A stretch of 64,000 nt of DNA from Anthonomus grandis grandis (lineage: Eukaryota; Arthropoda; Insecta; Coleoptera; Curculionidae), in assembly GCF_022605725.1 (NCBI RefSeq), contig NC_065550.1, positions 6,448,001-6,512,000 of the forward strand, given 5' to 3'. This document shows, one piece after another, positions 53,001 to 54,703 of the stretch. The stretch's first letter is position 1. Every line of letters begins with the position of its first letter. The translations under genes were made by a program, and so were the position numbers. A model generated the notes under the pieces. That model did no database searches. It saw only the letters and a list, made by a program, of their open reading frames with translations, and was not told where the DNA came from.

Positions 53001-54703
53001 TTTTCTATATGTATAAGACAAAAAGTAGCAAATGCAGTATCATTATTCTCAGACTATTATTTTCTATTAAAATATGTAATAATATACCAATTGTCCCATT
53101 TAAAATAAAAAAGTTAGTCCCACTAGCTACATTTACAACGAGTGGATCTATTAGGTCCATGGATCAAATGATAGACTATTTTTATTTAGTACATCCCTGT
53201 TTACAAGGATTGATTTTGAGGGTTAAATTAGTGCAGGATTATGTCAAATGTCAGTTCAAGTCAGTTTAGAATTATACAGTTACAGTTTAGAATTATAGAC
53301 AGAACCTCTAAATCTTTAAAAGTGTTGTTTAAAGATAATAAAAATAAACTAGTAATTTCTTTTTCAAGGCTTAAACTTGTCCTGTATTTTCTTCTATATT
53401 TTTTTGTACAAAAATAAAAACCTTGTAAGCTAAAATCCAATAAAATGTCAAATTTGTGCTTTTGTCTCTTCAGAAGAAGGTGTTAAAAACCGAAAAAAAC
53501 TAAATTTAATCTACCCTGTTTGGGAAGCATCAAATTTGTGTATCAAATTTTAGTGCACTGCTATAAGCTTTAATTTTTTTTTAAATTTGATGGAAATTGA
53601 ATATAATTTTTTTGAAAATCCTACAGTCACCATCCACTTATTTATTAAATGTCATTCAGTTCTTCAGAATTCCCGACATGTTTCAGACACAGCGGAGTCC
53701 TTCATCAGAAGATTTTTTTTTCATTTTATTTATTTACATTCTATTGTTGACAAGGATGAAAAGAGAGAGATCTCTTATACCAGCATTTAAAACAATTTTA
53801 AACTTTTTATCCCCTGATGATGGACACTGCTGTGTCTGAAACATGTTCGGAATCACAAAGAACTGAATAATGTTTAATAAATTAGTGGAGGAAGCCTGTA
53901 GGATTTTCATTTTACCTAAGTTTTTTTTAAGTTATTGTTAACCCATTTGTTAATTGGTTTTGTACTGTTAGTATCATTTTTGTTAACTTAAATCATAGTA
54001 CATAAATCATATAAATTTTTTATTTTAGATATGGAGCAATAAAACTTGTGTGATTTATTATTGTGACATATATACATTAGTTATGTGATTTTGACAGGAA
54101 TAAATGATTTGAACTTGAACATTTCTCTTCACAAAGTTATCAGAATTTTGAAAAAAATCACATTTGTAGTCTTGCACATTGCAAAATATAGATGTTAATG
54201 ATGTTGGAAATTTTTCCTTTATAAAAGTTTCATAGCATAATATTCTAAATCCTAGACATACAATGAATAATGTATTTTTGATATATTAGTAGTCTCTCAA
54301 TATTGTGAGAATTGCCTGAATCAGACACCCCAAATAGTTTGACCTAGTTTATAATTAAGTCATGATAATTTACCTCCAAAAGTTTGATCAAATAACTTTT
54401 AAGAAACTCCTTAAGTCTCTTGTACAGCTCCATGCCAACTAACTGAGCTCCACCAACACCCTGGTTTTTCTTCCCTTTAGTTGTTGAGTTTGAAGCACCC
54501 CTACCATTGTTTTGTTGATGCACTGATGTACAATAGTTATATACGTGAGTGTACAATTCCATATATCTCTTTTTAGACATATTTTCCCGGTTATAAACTT
54601 GACGAATGCCAAGGTTGAGGTCCCCCCATATATGGTCCAAATCAATAACTGATTTGAGGCCTCCACTGTTGTTCATGGCGTTAATTGTGTTTTTATTTGA
54701 CAT
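224..54703 (-). CDS. Cul1: Cullin-1, SCF ubiquitin ligase scaffold (12 exons, C-terminus off window)
   Basis: Cullin-1 is the scaffold of SCF E3 ubiquitin ligases. Its N-terminal cullin repeats hold Skp1 and an F-box protein, and its C-terminal domain holds Rbx1 and is neddylated. Twelve minus-strand exons join with intact frames into 644 residues: 54374-54703, 45172-45249, 44964-45104, 44651-44905, 37371-37581, 25981-26063, 25819-25926, 25610-25765, 25489-25545, 10111-10303, 9970-10049 and 224-463. Every junction uses a GT donor and an AG acceptor. Near-verbatim cullin-1 stretches include [72 protein letters not shown] and GELNTNCFKNRYTLQASTFQ. Animal CUL1 is about 776 residues, so roughly 130 residues (winged-helix B and the neddylation lysine) lie left of the window. 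No stop or frameshift was found in any exon, so the gene looks functional. Confidence 0.96.
464..1179. other. Cul1 intron 11, no gene seen
   Basis: AT-rich intron sequence with no coding stretch I can support. A small perfect hairpin lies at about 998-1033 (GTACAAAAACCC, 7-nt loop, complement). Confidence 0.6.
2164..3476 (-). mobile_element. Tc1/mariner-like element (1313 bp) nested in piggyBac
   Basis: The ends are inverted repeats of about 27 bp, TAG(G/T)TAGAAAAG then TTTATAAAGAACCGG, at 2164-2190 and 3450-3476. TA lies on both sides (2162-2163 and 3477-3478), the duplication expected of Tc1/mariner/IS630. Removing the element plus one TA rejoins the piggyBac codons as THL-VGTLRS in frame, which supports these exact borders. 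The length is typical for the superfamily. Confidence 0.88.
2378..2760 (-). pseudogene. IS630/Tc1-type transposase C-terminal half (DDE_3-like)
   Basis: The minus strand reads VLVLDNATYHNVPL (second catalytic Asp), then GHIVLRLPPYHPELNPIEKIWATVK (last acidic residue within NPIE). These are motif blocks of IS630/Tc1-type DDE_3 transposases that are common in insects. A short SGDYNDNMNHHNDF block upstream, near 2740-2760, is in another frame, so at least one frameshift separates it. The stretch 2770-3440, where the N-terminal half should lie, has no readable frame. I judge the element dead unless mobilised in trans. Confidence 0.8.
3973..4479. other. Intron sequence, no gene seen
   Basis: AT-rich sequence with no supportable coding or structural feature. 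Confidence 0.5.
4480..4986 (+). mobile_element. Internally deleted Tc1-like element (507 bp)
   Basis: The ends are inverted repeats AACTCCTGGACAAAATTATC(GCA) at 4480-4502 and its complement ending at 4986, with TA on both sides (4478-4479 and 4987-4988). The plus strand at about 4640-4750 still encodes the last 35 or so residues of a Tc1-type transposase, reading LIREMLRRLQAV then ARGGNTRY and a stop. The rest of the gene is lost, so this is a non-autonomous derivative. Confidence 0.78.
4989..6237. other. Intron sequence, no gene seen
   Basis: AT-rich, with several short ORFs that show no recognisable motif. Nothing supportable. Confidence 0.5.
6240..8241 (-). mobile_element. Long-TIR mariner-like element A (2002 bp)
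   Basis: Terminal inverted repeats of about 300 bp (6240-6553 and about 7945-8241) begin CAGGGTGGCCATTTGAAAAC and are flanked by TA. The arms carry conspicuous GC-rich blocks (CCCCCTGAGGGCAAAGCCCT and its complement) in otherwise AT-rich DNA. Between the arms lies a broken minus-strand transposase. Elements B, C and D in this window share the same plan. Confidence 0.87.
6600..7677 (-). pseudogene. mariner-like transposase with N-terminal HTH, element A
   Basis: This is nearly full length in pieces. 7300-7677 holds the N-terminal helix-turn-helix part (SLAERVEIISV, then NRQIHRKYILELVQKFRETGS, then DPTLSTRKLSTVSGIKRSSIQKIL). 7027-7287 holds the first catalytic block WFSDEWSFFLNGIVNRHN. 6770-7018 holds FQQDGAPPYYAARVRQYL, then WIGRREAIEWPPRSPDLSPLDFF, giving a D,D,D triad of mariner type. 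6600-6827 holds FFLWGHLKTKIYTSQPTS and the tail. Three or four frame changes break the chain. The N-terminal block resembles the DUF4817 fold common in insect transposases; that name is recalled, not searched. Confidence 0.83.
8242..8496. repeat. Palindromic MITE abutting element A
   Basis: About 55 bp at the left (TAATAAATATTTAAACGG then ATTTGAGATGGTTG and ACCTCTACAAA) recurs inverted at 8445-8496. The element is about 255 bp with no coding capacity. Element A's right TA lies exactly at its left edge. Confidence 0.68.
8497..9189. other. Intron sequence, no gene seen
   Basis: Overlapping ORFs on both strands at 8650-8997 show no known motif. Nothing supportable. Confidence 0.45.
9190..9860 (+). 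pseudogene. LINE ORF2 C-terminal fragment (CR1/Jockey-like)
   Basis: The plus strand in shifting frames reads TKIKYLGI, then LFKKISYKIYYLSK, then IYNILILPHFNYCSSVLF, then QNRAMRIILGKSRLNPIKDI and LEWLPVREHFLLNTLTF. This is the thumb and C-terminal region of non-LTR retrotransposon reverse transcriptases of the CR1/Jockey type. Several frameshifts and stops break it. It is 5' truncated and ends near an AATAAA-like stretch at about 9855. Truncated tails like this are typical of LINE retrotransposition. Confidence 0.78.
9970..10049 (-). CDS. Cul1: Cul1 coding exon 11 (residues 538-564)
   Basis: 80 nt between acceptor TTTGCAG and donor GTATGT. With one G carried over from the previous exon it reads GIDFSIQVLSSGSWPFQQSF then TFSLPSE, the conserved linker before the LERS exon. 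It is too short and phase-split to appear as an open frame on its own. Confidence 0.95.
10111..10303 (-). CDS. Cul1: Cul1 coding exon 10 (residues 474-537)
   Basis: 193 nt between acceptor TTTTCAG and donor GTAGGC. It reads MLAKRLVQHM, then [20 protein letters not shown], then [20 protein letters not shown]. This is the most conserved cullin core block, in the four-helix bundle that leads into the Rbx1-binding part. It ends with one nucleotide of a split Gly codon. Confidence 0.96.
10395..13029 (+). mobile_element. Long-TIR mariner-like element B (2635 bp)
   Basis: Inverted arms of about 640 bp each (10395 to about 11030 and about 12390-13029) start CAGGGTGTGCCAACAAGGTG and are flanked by TA (10393-10394 and 13030-13031). 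The arms contain further copies of the CAGGGTGT/ACACCCTG motif. A plus-strand transposase occupies the centre. The element starts about 90 bp from a Cul1 exon boundary without reaching the splice site. Confidence 0.88.
11191..12118 (+). pseudogene. mariner-like transposase, element B
   Basis: The start ATG is at 11191. The first frame (11191-11331) reads MNFPREEFVDMIYALGAAER then LLASRIYAQLYPERKHPQAQ, an N-terminal DNA-binding part. The next frame (11328-11699) carries KSVRQLAKELPFSATSISRM, then MLFSDEATFHNNGSVNKHNF with the first catalytic Asp. The last (11753-12118) carries WLQHNGAPAHYS, where the usual second catalytic Asp is Asn (HNG for QDG), and WPARSPDLTKLDFFLWGYVK with the third Asp. 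Two frame changes and the D-to-N change predict no activity. The length if continuous would be about 310 residues, normal for the group. Confidence 0.85.
13133..13148. repeat. 16-bp LINE target-site duplication, left copy
   Basis: GCTATGGCTTATGAGA, identical to 17643-17658. The pair brackets the minus-strand RNase H LINE and lies inside RTE coding sequence. Confidence 0.85.
13272..14061 (-). pseudogene. LINE RNase H domain and cysteine-rich tail
   Basis: Two overlapping frames form one RNase H domain. 13732-14061 reads MDTDGSKTN (first Asp), SSILTAELHAIEEAI (Glu) and LIATDSLSSLHTLKR (Asp). 13272-13787 continues with PSHIGIDGNETADNMAKN (last Asp). It then has PICPFCNDYNLAIKHIFAHC, a zinc-binding CxxC-x8-H-x4-C motif. 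All four acidic or His-Asp catalytic positions are visible, and one frameshift lies at about 13750-13780. In R1/I-type LINEs this domain follows the reverse transcriptase and removes RNA from the RNA:DNA hybrid. Confidence 0.85.
14451..14990 (-). pseudogene. LINE reverse transcriptase, 3' part
   Basis: 14451-14831 reads NKFLGLILDNNMTWKDHFKY, then KCTADINLLKILANSKWGSD, then LLKIYTTIIRPKIDYGSIVY, the thumb region after the catalytic site. Just upstream the catalytic loop reads RIFADTDIVIY where FADD is expected, so one catalytic Asp is lost or displaced, and a stop follows within 15 codons. The transposase element C begins at 14996 immediately before this loop. Confidence 0.8.
14996..16796 (+). 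mobile_element. Long-TIR mariner-like element C (1801 bp)
   Basis: Inverted arms of several hundred bp start CAGTGTGTCCAAGATAAGGA at 14996 and end in the complement at 16796, with TA on each side (14994-14995 and 16797-16798). A second inverted pair inside (TTAAATTCCGATAGTTTTGA near 15378 and its near-complement near 16330) extends the symmetry. The element lies inside the RNase H LINE. Confidence 0.84.
15592..16068 (+). pseudogene. mariner-like transposase remnant, element C
   Basis: An ATG at 15592 starts MEDVFLPEEKFDTLKCYILW. After stops and frame changes, the C-terminal third at 15799-16068 reads KWIGTHSTIPWPPRSPDITP then LDFFLWGYCKNYVYSHVFE. The helix-turn-helix and the first two catalytic Asp blocks are absent. 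The distance between start and C-terminus is too short for them, so the gene has a large internal deletion as well as stops. The element could only move with transposase from a relative. Confidence 0.78.
16800..17690 (-). pseudogene. LINE reverse transcriptase, 5' part
   Basis: 17196-17447 reads FSYNLPITIKELEFAIKCSK then NRSPGPDEVLVPMI, the start of a LINE RT domain, where SPGPD is characteristic. 16800-17100 carries the palm region up to the insertion, with stops. The most 5' part (17463-17642) reads YVSSINSSMTNKELRSKTNR, the linker before RT. Sequence above 17642 belongs to the host RTE element. It is the other half of the gene seen at 14451-14990. Confidence 0.75.
17643..17658. repeat. 16-bp LINE target-site duplication, right copy
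   Basis: GCTATGGCTTATGAGA, identical to 13133-13148. It marks the 5' end of the inserted RNase H LINE. Confidence 0.85.
17659..19374 (+). pseudogene. RTE-like endonuclease/reverse transcriptase remains
   Basis: The endonuclease C-terminal part at 17725-17880 reads PRRLYTWTSPNGKMENQIDY then ILADKRWRTSFRNV. RT begins at about 18380 (RKEVEQAVKKLRNPKAPDCD). 18575-19051 has PLYKKCSSLDCGNYRRIVLI, then GFVPGKETREQMLNVRQIIE and VICFVDCRKTFEKVKW, where the first catalytic Asp block is kept. 18997-19374 has STAVGLRQGCILSPLLCNV. The usual YADD box is missing between LEEWKGG and KDEYKLIN, consistent with a deletion. Numerous frameshifts are present. The block order and wording match RTE-type LINEs. Confidence 0.78.
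19602..19630. repeat. (TA)n microsatellite, 3' tail of the RTE-like LINE
   Basis: Uninterrupted TA dinucleotide run directly after the LINE's 3' sequence. Confidence 0.8.
19788..19970 (+). pseudogene. Tc1-like transposase N-terminal fragment
   Basis: ATG at 19788 starts MARGNPTDPKVRDIIIHQYY then KGKRMREIS, a stop, then TAIVFNIIKKYGEIAS. This is the N-terminal paired-type helix-turn-helix of a Tc1-like transposase with one stop in the middle. Nothing of the catalytic domain follows before 20200. Confidence 0.6.
20267..20312. repeat. Hairpin-forming inverted repeat
   Basis: ATGCTATATTTT and the near-complement AAAATATAGCAT enclose about 20 nt. It may be part of a decayed MITE; the flanks at 19971-20620 contain no gene I can support. 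Confidence 0.5.
20759..22279 (-). CDS. Intact 506-aa transposase-like protein, family unassigned
   Basis: This is the longest intact mobile-element-like ORF in the window. It belongs to a protein type I recognise as repeated in insect genomes but cannot name with confidence. The N-terminal part is cysteine-bearing (PFCNCKMSEKSKKLKCRKFT) and leads into EEDRQQIFNQFWQN. The middle has ERVCQVMFINTLSL, PKMESHYCRASSSKKYLE and LSLYAPKKDQCD. A plausible RNase H-fold core follows: HRVFTMDLQSVLLCP (Asp), EEIIFYSDGCTAQDKN (Asp), then GHTQMECDSMHSTIERKLRN (acidic). After it come SIRPGYKTGDPTVNDFCAIQ and a basic region KKKNKYD. The ATG at 22279 may be internal, because related coding sequence continues upstream. 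The catalytic assignment is inference. Confidence 0.7.
   Translation of the reverse strand: MKPFCNCKMSEKSKKLKCRKFTEEDRQQIFNQFWQNMIWPRKKTYISSLVDSTAPKDLKNQINEISRCSNTFICHLQKNGVRERVCQVMFINTLSLETWSLHDWVTLGIDHNTDFPNTNVNLTQTNKINTKNELEKIGLKNFFMELPKMESHYCRASSSKKYLEPIWQTKAALYRSYIQYCETRSIKPLSIKTFHEEFALNNLSLYAPKKDQCDRKNRARDEKSTDKSTAHRVFTMDLQSVLLCPTLKASKIYYKKKLVVHNFSLYNLRTKDANCFLWHEAEGKVTSNEFATILYNFLEESSMCEGEEIIFYSDGCTAQDKNVTLSNALLHLSIKKGIIIMQKYLVSGHTQMECDSMHSTIERKLRNREIYSPAGYIAACKSARSNPKPYQVKYLNHKYFKNFSALKYHTSIRPGYKTGDPTVNDFCAIQYRPNGKLYFKLNFDDDWTVFEKRLSRKSQGVGEIVPLYENPLPIKKKNKYDHLQQLKEVTPADYHLFYDTLPFEAD
22330..22907 (-). pseudogene. Decayed 5' exons of the 506-aa gene
   Basis: 22625-22907 reads MYGGLGRNKFMVALATNFNE and an acidic stretch ending HDELMLLGEING at a good donor, GTAAGTG (22624-22618). 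A 55-bp intron ends TTTACCGTAG at 22570. The next piece reads ASENAFSDLNLETDGG, then breaks in a run of five G (22521-22525). In the next frame it continues DVAEPGTSRIFTTNQVVQCD then DDDEYSPSESKDEH and stops at 22330-22332. Acidic N-terminal regions precede the cysteine block in this protein type. These exons suggest that the gene once started here and has since decayed. Confidence 0.55.
22945..23402. mobile_element. Palindromic MITE (458 bp), TA-flanked
   Basis: The two halves are near-complementary over about 200 bp (for example AACCCCTTAACTCGTTTATT near 22975 against AATAAACGAGTTAACGGGGT near 23375). The ends read C(T/A)G(A/G)GTTATTGAT, with TA at 22943-22944 and 23403-23404. There is no coding capacity. 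It lies in what may be the first intron of the 506-aa gene. Confidence 0.78.
23403..24236 (-). other. Putative 5' leader exon and promoter of the 506-aa gene
   Basis: On the minus strand an excellent donor (ACAGAAG/GTAAGTAATT) lies at about 23620, upstream of the decayed exon that starts at 22907. A matching acceptor (CTATTATAG) lies near 22930. This would make a non-coding first exon near 23.62-23.75 kb. The rest holds only dispersed CACCCTGTA-type fragments (24023 and 24170). Confidence 0.35.
24237..24360 (-). pseudogene. LINE reverse transcriptase fragment
   Basis: The minus strand reads LNLTSKIPNTWKSSLITPVF then KKGDRIDPNNY, the N-terminal RT motif (WK.S...P.FKKGD....NYRP) of Jockey/CR1-type LINEs. 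Only about 40 codons remain, and sequence on both sides is unrelated. Confidence 0.65.
24400..25170. repeat. GC-richer dispersed repeat with internal duplications
   Basis: A block about 70 bp long, ACCCCTTATCGGTGGAATTT continuing to GCCTACATTATAAAA, occurs at 24817 and again at 25008. A second block (GCCACGCC..TTCTCGAGGTCA) occurs near 24550 and 24953, and ATGCAACCCACAAT occurs near 24490 and 24545. The unit ends with CAGTCAGTCAGGACAAACTC and a short TATATATATA run near 25150. The class is not determined, and no coding frame was recognised. Confidence 0.6.
25489..25545 (-). CDS. Cul1: Cul1 coding exon 9 (residues 455-473)
   Basis: 57 nt, [19 protein letters not shown], between acceptor TTTTTTAG and donor GTAAGC. 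Phase 0 on both sides. It is followed by a 15.2-kb intron, the largest in the window. Confidence 0.96.
25610..25765 (-). CDS. Cul1: Cul1 coding exon 8 (residues 403-454)
   Basis: 156 nt between acceptor TGTTTAG and donor GTAAGC, reading ACGKFINTNAVTKSANSSSR then SPELLAKYCDLLLKKSNKNA and EEAELEDTLNQV. This is the conserved end of cullin repeat 3 entering the C-terminal domain. The frame is phase 0. Confidence 0.95.
25819..25926 (-). CDS. Cul1: Cul1 coding exon 7 (residues 367-402)
   Basis: 108 nt between acceptor CATTTTAG and donor GTAATT, reading DSKIYVNTILEVHKKYNALV then LVAFGNDSGFVAALDK. The frame is phase 0. Confidence 0.95.
25981..26063 (-). CDS. Cul1: Cul1 coding exon 6 (residues 339-366)
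   Basis: 83 nt between acceptor CTTTTCAAG and donor GTAAGA. With the G from exon 5 it reads GELRGLLEQHIASQGLAAIE then KCGEAAHN. It is preceded by an 11.3-kb intron. Confidence 0.95.
26064..26533. other. Intron 5 sequence, possible small element
   Basis: No gene seen. The stretch 26258-26470 starts CACTGGCCCGCAAAATTAAT and ends in an ACACCCTGTGG motif. It may be a decayed element, but I could not pair its ends. Confidence 0.35.
26538..28100 (+). mobile_element. piggyBac-like element, 3' truncated
   Basis: TTAA at 26534-26537 is followed by CCCTTTCGCTCAATGTGTAC, a piggyBac-style end. The motif ACATTTGTGTACA or a close form recurs at about 26557, 26633 and 26908, as expected of subterminal protein-binding repeats. 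The transposase relic lies at 27019-28100. I found no matching right end, and a Penelope-like fragment follows at 28183. Confidence 0.7.
27019..28100 (+). pseudogene. piggyBac transposase relic, N-terminal two-thirds
   Basis: The start codon at 27019 gives MSRIRPLTDKELLDLIEAGL and an acidic region (DGEFNEDDGFDFDPEG), then a stop at 27181. 27200-27517 has a proline/glutamate-rich linker and KKDIFWRKNVQYITPPIEW. After a frameshift come YFADIFQRMMEYTNLYAVQQ and TTVEELKTFVGIHIIMGNLH, then KVRPLYDAIRRRC and KLCVDEQMVPFKGSLN with a catalytic Asp. Frames change repeatedly and the C-terminal part is absent. The block order matches DDE_Tnp_1_7 piggyBac proteins. Confidence 0.82.
28183..28593 (+). pseudogene. 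Penelope-like element: GIY-YIG endonuclease fragment
   Basis: An open frame of 136 codons reads FDKVFKKLGLRMVYQNSAKL then the linker LRNPKDKIKPNKKSGIYNIN, then GNDCDKKYIGQTRRSINVRF then KEHV. GIY and YIG with the downstream Arg and His match the endonuclease domain that follows the reverse transcriptase in Penelope-like elements; KDK....KSGIY is their usual linker. The reverse transcriptase is missing upstream, as in 5'-truncated copies. Confidence 0.82.
28594..29860. other. Unresolved region with exon-like signals
   Basis: No recognised gene. 28900-29470 is less AT-rich than its surroundings. On plus, an acceptor (TTATTTTAG) ends at about 29365 and a donor (CCTCAG/GTGATA) lies at about 29460. 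Between them a frame from an ATG has one stop and reads a Ser/Pro-rich SSEPSQDHPEPPQ. 28594-28800 may be Penelope 3' sequence. Confidence 0.3.
29868..30210 (+). repeat. Possible solo LTR with primer-binding-like sequence
   Basis: A non-coding stretch starting TGTTGTACAGTGTAATGTGC carries an AATAAA near 30163 and ends ..CACATCAAACTGG, followed by AAGGCGCCCACAA. The latter resembles the TGG..GGCGCC sequence where tRNA primes LTR retrotransposons. No second LTR or pol was seen. Confidence 0.25.
30211..31115. other. Intron sequence with a Penelope-type terminal motif
   Basis: No gene seen. 30385-30430 reads CTTCCGAAGATGCTAACATC then GTTAGTAAAACACGTATCGA, a stem-loop followed by an AAAAC box, similar to motifs at Penelope-like termini. 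Confidence 0.3.
32496..35471 (+). mobile_element. Long-TIR mariner-like element D (2976 bp)
   Basis: The inverted arms are about 700 bp (32496 to about 33205 and about 34765-35471), the longest in the window and highly similar; the same 66-residue spurious ORF can be read in both arms (32765-32965 and 35001-35201). The ends start CCGGGTGATCAGTTAAGGGT, with TA at 32494-32495 and 35472-35473. Excising it with one TA rejoins piggyBac codons as FDL-Y-TGK in frame. Confidence 0.9.
33569..34602 (+). pseudogene. mariner-like transposase, element D
   Basis: 33569-33880 is the N-terminal DNA-binding part (MPFTNEEAFDMLRIYVQCFE, then RHYALRYPLRRRHSRMVFRR, then ISIREISRDLGISYGSVQKI, a clear helix-turn-helix). 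33858-34073 reads ILSQILWTDEASFSSNGKVN with the first catalytic Asp. 34192-34602 has MWFQQDGCPAHYSRNVRDFM (second Asp), NRWIGRGSLFFWPPRSSDLT then CLDFYVWG (third Asp), and a tail ending NNGQHFEHLR. Frame changes lie at about 33870-33880 and 34060-34190. All three catalytic positions are kept, so this is the least decayed transposase of the group. Confidence 0.86.
36690..37130. repeat. Degenerate minisatellite-like TTCCAGGCA..TTGAA repeats
   Basis: Variants of TT(C)CAGGCATTTGAA followed by TTTTTC recur at irregular spacing: TCTTCAGGCATTTAAA, TTTCAGGCAGAATTAG, CTTTCAAGCATTTGG, TTTCCAGGCCTTTAG, CTTCCAGGTAGTTGAAG and TTCCAGACATTTGAA. It looks like a decayed tandem array with a unit of about 30 bp. 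Confidence 0.5.
37371..37581 (-). CDS. Cul1: Cul1 coding exon 5 (residues 269-338)
   Basis: 211 nt between acceptor TTAATGTAG and donor GTAAGTGG, reading AEQRLIEEQKRVQVYLHETT, then CERVLIQKHLELLHSEFKQL, then LDADKDDDLGRMYSLVARIP and DGL plus one nucleotide of Gly. It is isolated by 7.1-kb and 11.3-kb introns. Confidence 0.96.
37582..38025. other. Intron sequence, no gene seen
   Basis: Very AT-rich, with a (TA)9-10 run at about 37820-37839. Nothing coding. Confidence 0.5.
38026..40680 (-). mobile_element. CR1/Jockey-like LINE with (AAT)n tail
   Basis: A minus-strand LINE. Its 3' end is an (AAT)n run at 38026-38056, preceded by an AATAAA signal. From 5' it holds the C-terminal part of the endonuclease, the linker, RT and the C-terminal region. 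It is 5' truncated within the endonuclease at about 40680. Confidence 0.85.
38414..40680 (-). pseudogene. LINE ORF2 (endonuclease end + RT), broken
   Basis: Endonuclease C-terminus at 40400-40570: LNEPTRTTEHSSTLIDPIFI then LSDHELVFLEI, with the SDH catalytic motif. The RT start at 39731-40084 has FTLSATEAINKAIHSIKTNA, then GTDNIPVSMLK and FPNSWKT. 39104-39730 has IPDNQCGFLKNSNTSTALAS, then LLVLLDYSKAFDTLDHSLPC (first catalytic Asp) and ETIKIRSGVPQG. Between FPNSWKTTIGKPLKK and MYAFV the usual NYRPISIL block is deleted. After GVPQG the frame collapses and the ADD box is not readable. The C-terminal piece at 38414-38641 has GFFTMPTFKSTFYKRSFLFN then AIELYNIIP. Confidence 0.82.
40700..42075 (+). 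pseudogene. CR1/Jockey-like LINE RT fragment
   Basis: The plus strand reads VFSNAFDRLHHGFIIEKMIS then IGFHHGLVKLLVSYLKE, then APQGINLAPLVLSVFVNDFK (RT motif SGVPQGS.LGPLLF), then DCHLLQRDIDALAHWCTINI. Frames are broken throughout and the N-terminal RT is absent. It ends near AACAAATAAATAAC at 42065. It lies tail-out next to the opposite-strand LINE that ends at 40680. Confidence 0.72.
42076..43135. other. Intron sequence, no gene seen
   Basis: AT-rich, with no supportable feature. Confidence 0.5.
43136..43723 (-). repeat. Penelope-like 3' region with ribozyme-like motif
   Basis: Downstream of the GIY-YIG fragment, the minus strand at about 43155-43200 reads GTTGGCACTGATGATGGCTC then ATACGCCGAAAGCGCTCTGC. 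CTGATGA, a short GGC/GCC stem and GAAA match the conserved core of hammerhead ribozymes, known from Penelope-like termini, but I could not close stems I and III convincingly. Confidence 0.35.
43724..44085 (-). pseudogene. Penelope-like element: second GIY-YIG fragment
   Basis: The minus strand reads KDKLDTLSKSGIYRLQ, an in-frame stop, then DSCDCSYVGRTCRPIKTRIA then EHLSRPSSAFGEHI and, further on, YNRLDFLEDIYITNKLI. GIY, YVG, Arg, His and the downstream Glu of the endonuclease are recognisable. It differs clearly from the copy at 28183-28593, so two PLE lineages are present. The reverse transcriptase is absent. Confidence 0.78.
44086..44320 (+). pseudogene. LINE ORF2 C-terminal tail fragment
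   Basis: The plus strand reads YKIEHGFMPSYLQHFLEKRS then NVQQYKVKK, with later frames resembling SFIAETIVFEEIKN and FYKNVENHLFRNSVM. This is the usual extreme C-terminus of CR1/Jockey-type LINE proteins. Stops interrupt it. Confidence 0.6.
44651..44905 (-). CDS. Cul1: Cul1 coding exon 4 (residues 184-268)
   Basis: 255 nt between acceptor TTTTATAG and donor GTAAGT, reading VTNAVLKLIEKERNGEPINT, then RLVSGVINCYVELGLNEEEP and [20 protein letters not shown], ending ENPVTEYMKR. Phase 0 on both sides. Confidence 0.96.
44964..45104 (-). CDS. Cul1: Cul1 coding exon 3 (residues 137-183)
   Basis: 141 nt between acceptor ATTCACAG and donor GTAAGG, reading [20 protein letters not shown] then GRKYIYEIYQLALVTWRDHL and FKQLNKP. 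The flanking introns are 58 and 67 bp. Confidence 0.96.
45172..45249 (-). CDS. Cul1: Cul1 coding exon 2 (residues 111-136)
   Basis: 78 nt between acceptor TTTTTTTAG and donor GTAAGT, reading DGIHRMDEDVLKFYTIQWED then YQFCSK. The intron before it is 9.1 kb. Confidence 0.95.
45250..45735. other. Intron sequence, no gene seen
   Basis: No supportable feature. Confidence 0.45.
45736..46415 (+). mobile_element. Tc1-like element, 5' half only
   Basis: After a TA, CAGTAGTGGAAAAATGTATG resembles a Tc1 terminal repeat. A start codon at 45997 gives MPKTPLFFM and then stops. In shifted frames the second helix-turn-helix is clear at 46181-46410: TILRISKLDPRKTSTQIRHE then ISEQFGVNVTSRTIRNRLLD. It breaks off at about 46410, with no catalytic domain and no right end. 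Confidence 0.72.
46440..47113 (+). pseudogene. LINE ORF1-like fragment (CR1/Jockey-type)
   Basis: The plus strand has a coiled-coil-like stretch (SNSLKIQSDEISCKLENIIR then AIKSANTELVSFL), then TYFSCPYTSTTTS and PLSSEKLHGNDERTVSFKIS and, after frame changes, NWPTNIIIKPFMFRKI. A coiled coil followed by a C-terminal block with TVSFKIS and WP.....KPF fits ORF1 proteins of CR1/Jockey LINEs. The assignment is tentative, and several stops are present. Confidence 0.5.
47664..49110 (-). pseudogene. CR1/Jockey-like LINE, minus strand, 5' truncated
   Basis: From 5': PPIKFRITKPYAPWLTDAVR then AIMQDKDRMLAKYKQNKS (49060-48920, linker before RT), then KTLNPLTLSDLRSISILPTL then SKILES (48552-48340). 47913-48359 carries VTQSRFRSNHSCCTALASVT, KLTLLVMLDYSKAFDTLSHD (first catalytic Asp) and LEISSGVPQGS. 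47664-47912 carries VNNEPIKHVEHCKSLG. Frameshifts lie at each boundary and the ADD box is not legible. 47114-47663 to its left holds no recognised gene. Confidence 0.78.
49111..49581. other. Intron sequence, no gene seen
   Basis: A 105-codon minus ORF (49161-49478) overlaps a 73-codon plus ORF; neither has a known motif. Confidence 0.45.
49582..51065 (+). pseudogene. LINE ORF2 with RT deleted (endonuclease + C-terminus)
   Basis: Endonuclease start at about 49582 (IIYQNVRRTLSLGNL). 49739-50083 reads YRKDRNYRNTGKTRGGGVLI then KFLLIGDFNIS, a Gly-Asp-Phe-Asn catalytic motif of apurinic-type endonucleases. 50376-50570 carries the linker. From about 50700 the C-terminal tail follows (WSRGFKFFNRIPLEMQKLHH then ESFYSFEEFLLL), ending in AATAAAAAATTTGAATTTGA at 51042-51061. 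The whole RT is missing, so this is an internally deleted copy. AATTTGAATTTGAA-type tails are common in this LINE group. Confidence 0.75.
51066..52170 (+). pseudogene. Second LINE fragment (linker + RT), head-to-tail
   Basis: It begins within 10 bp of the previous LINE's tail: IIKKLKNKNRLRKRYKKYKL then a linker. 51400-51711 reads KWNQVQMDDVLISLRDIKDG then KAVGLDSISSFFFKGFSDFL, then VFKKGEKSNVQNYRPTAI. RT palm follows (LQDQIDFIYSDFEKAFNRVS, then TSGVPQDPN and LFVDDLKIYKT). VDD in place of ADD keeps both Asp of the catalytic box, though frames are broken. It ends at about 52170. Confidence 0.75.
52171..53613. other. Intron sequence, no gene seen
   Basis: 52207-52419 has a short plus ORF, possibly LINE-derived. 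The rest is AT-rich without recognised features. Confidence 0.45.
53614..53908. mobile_element. Inverted-repeat element (295 bp), Penelope-terminus-like arms
   Basis: Arms of about 90 bp start GAAAATCCTACAG and are inverted (53614-53705 and 53817-53908). Each arm contains CTGATGATGGACACTGCTGT then GTCTGAAACATGTTCGG or a close variant (left arm in complement), a stem-loop followed by GAAAC. No coding capacity. It lies in Cul1 intron 1. Confidence 0.68.
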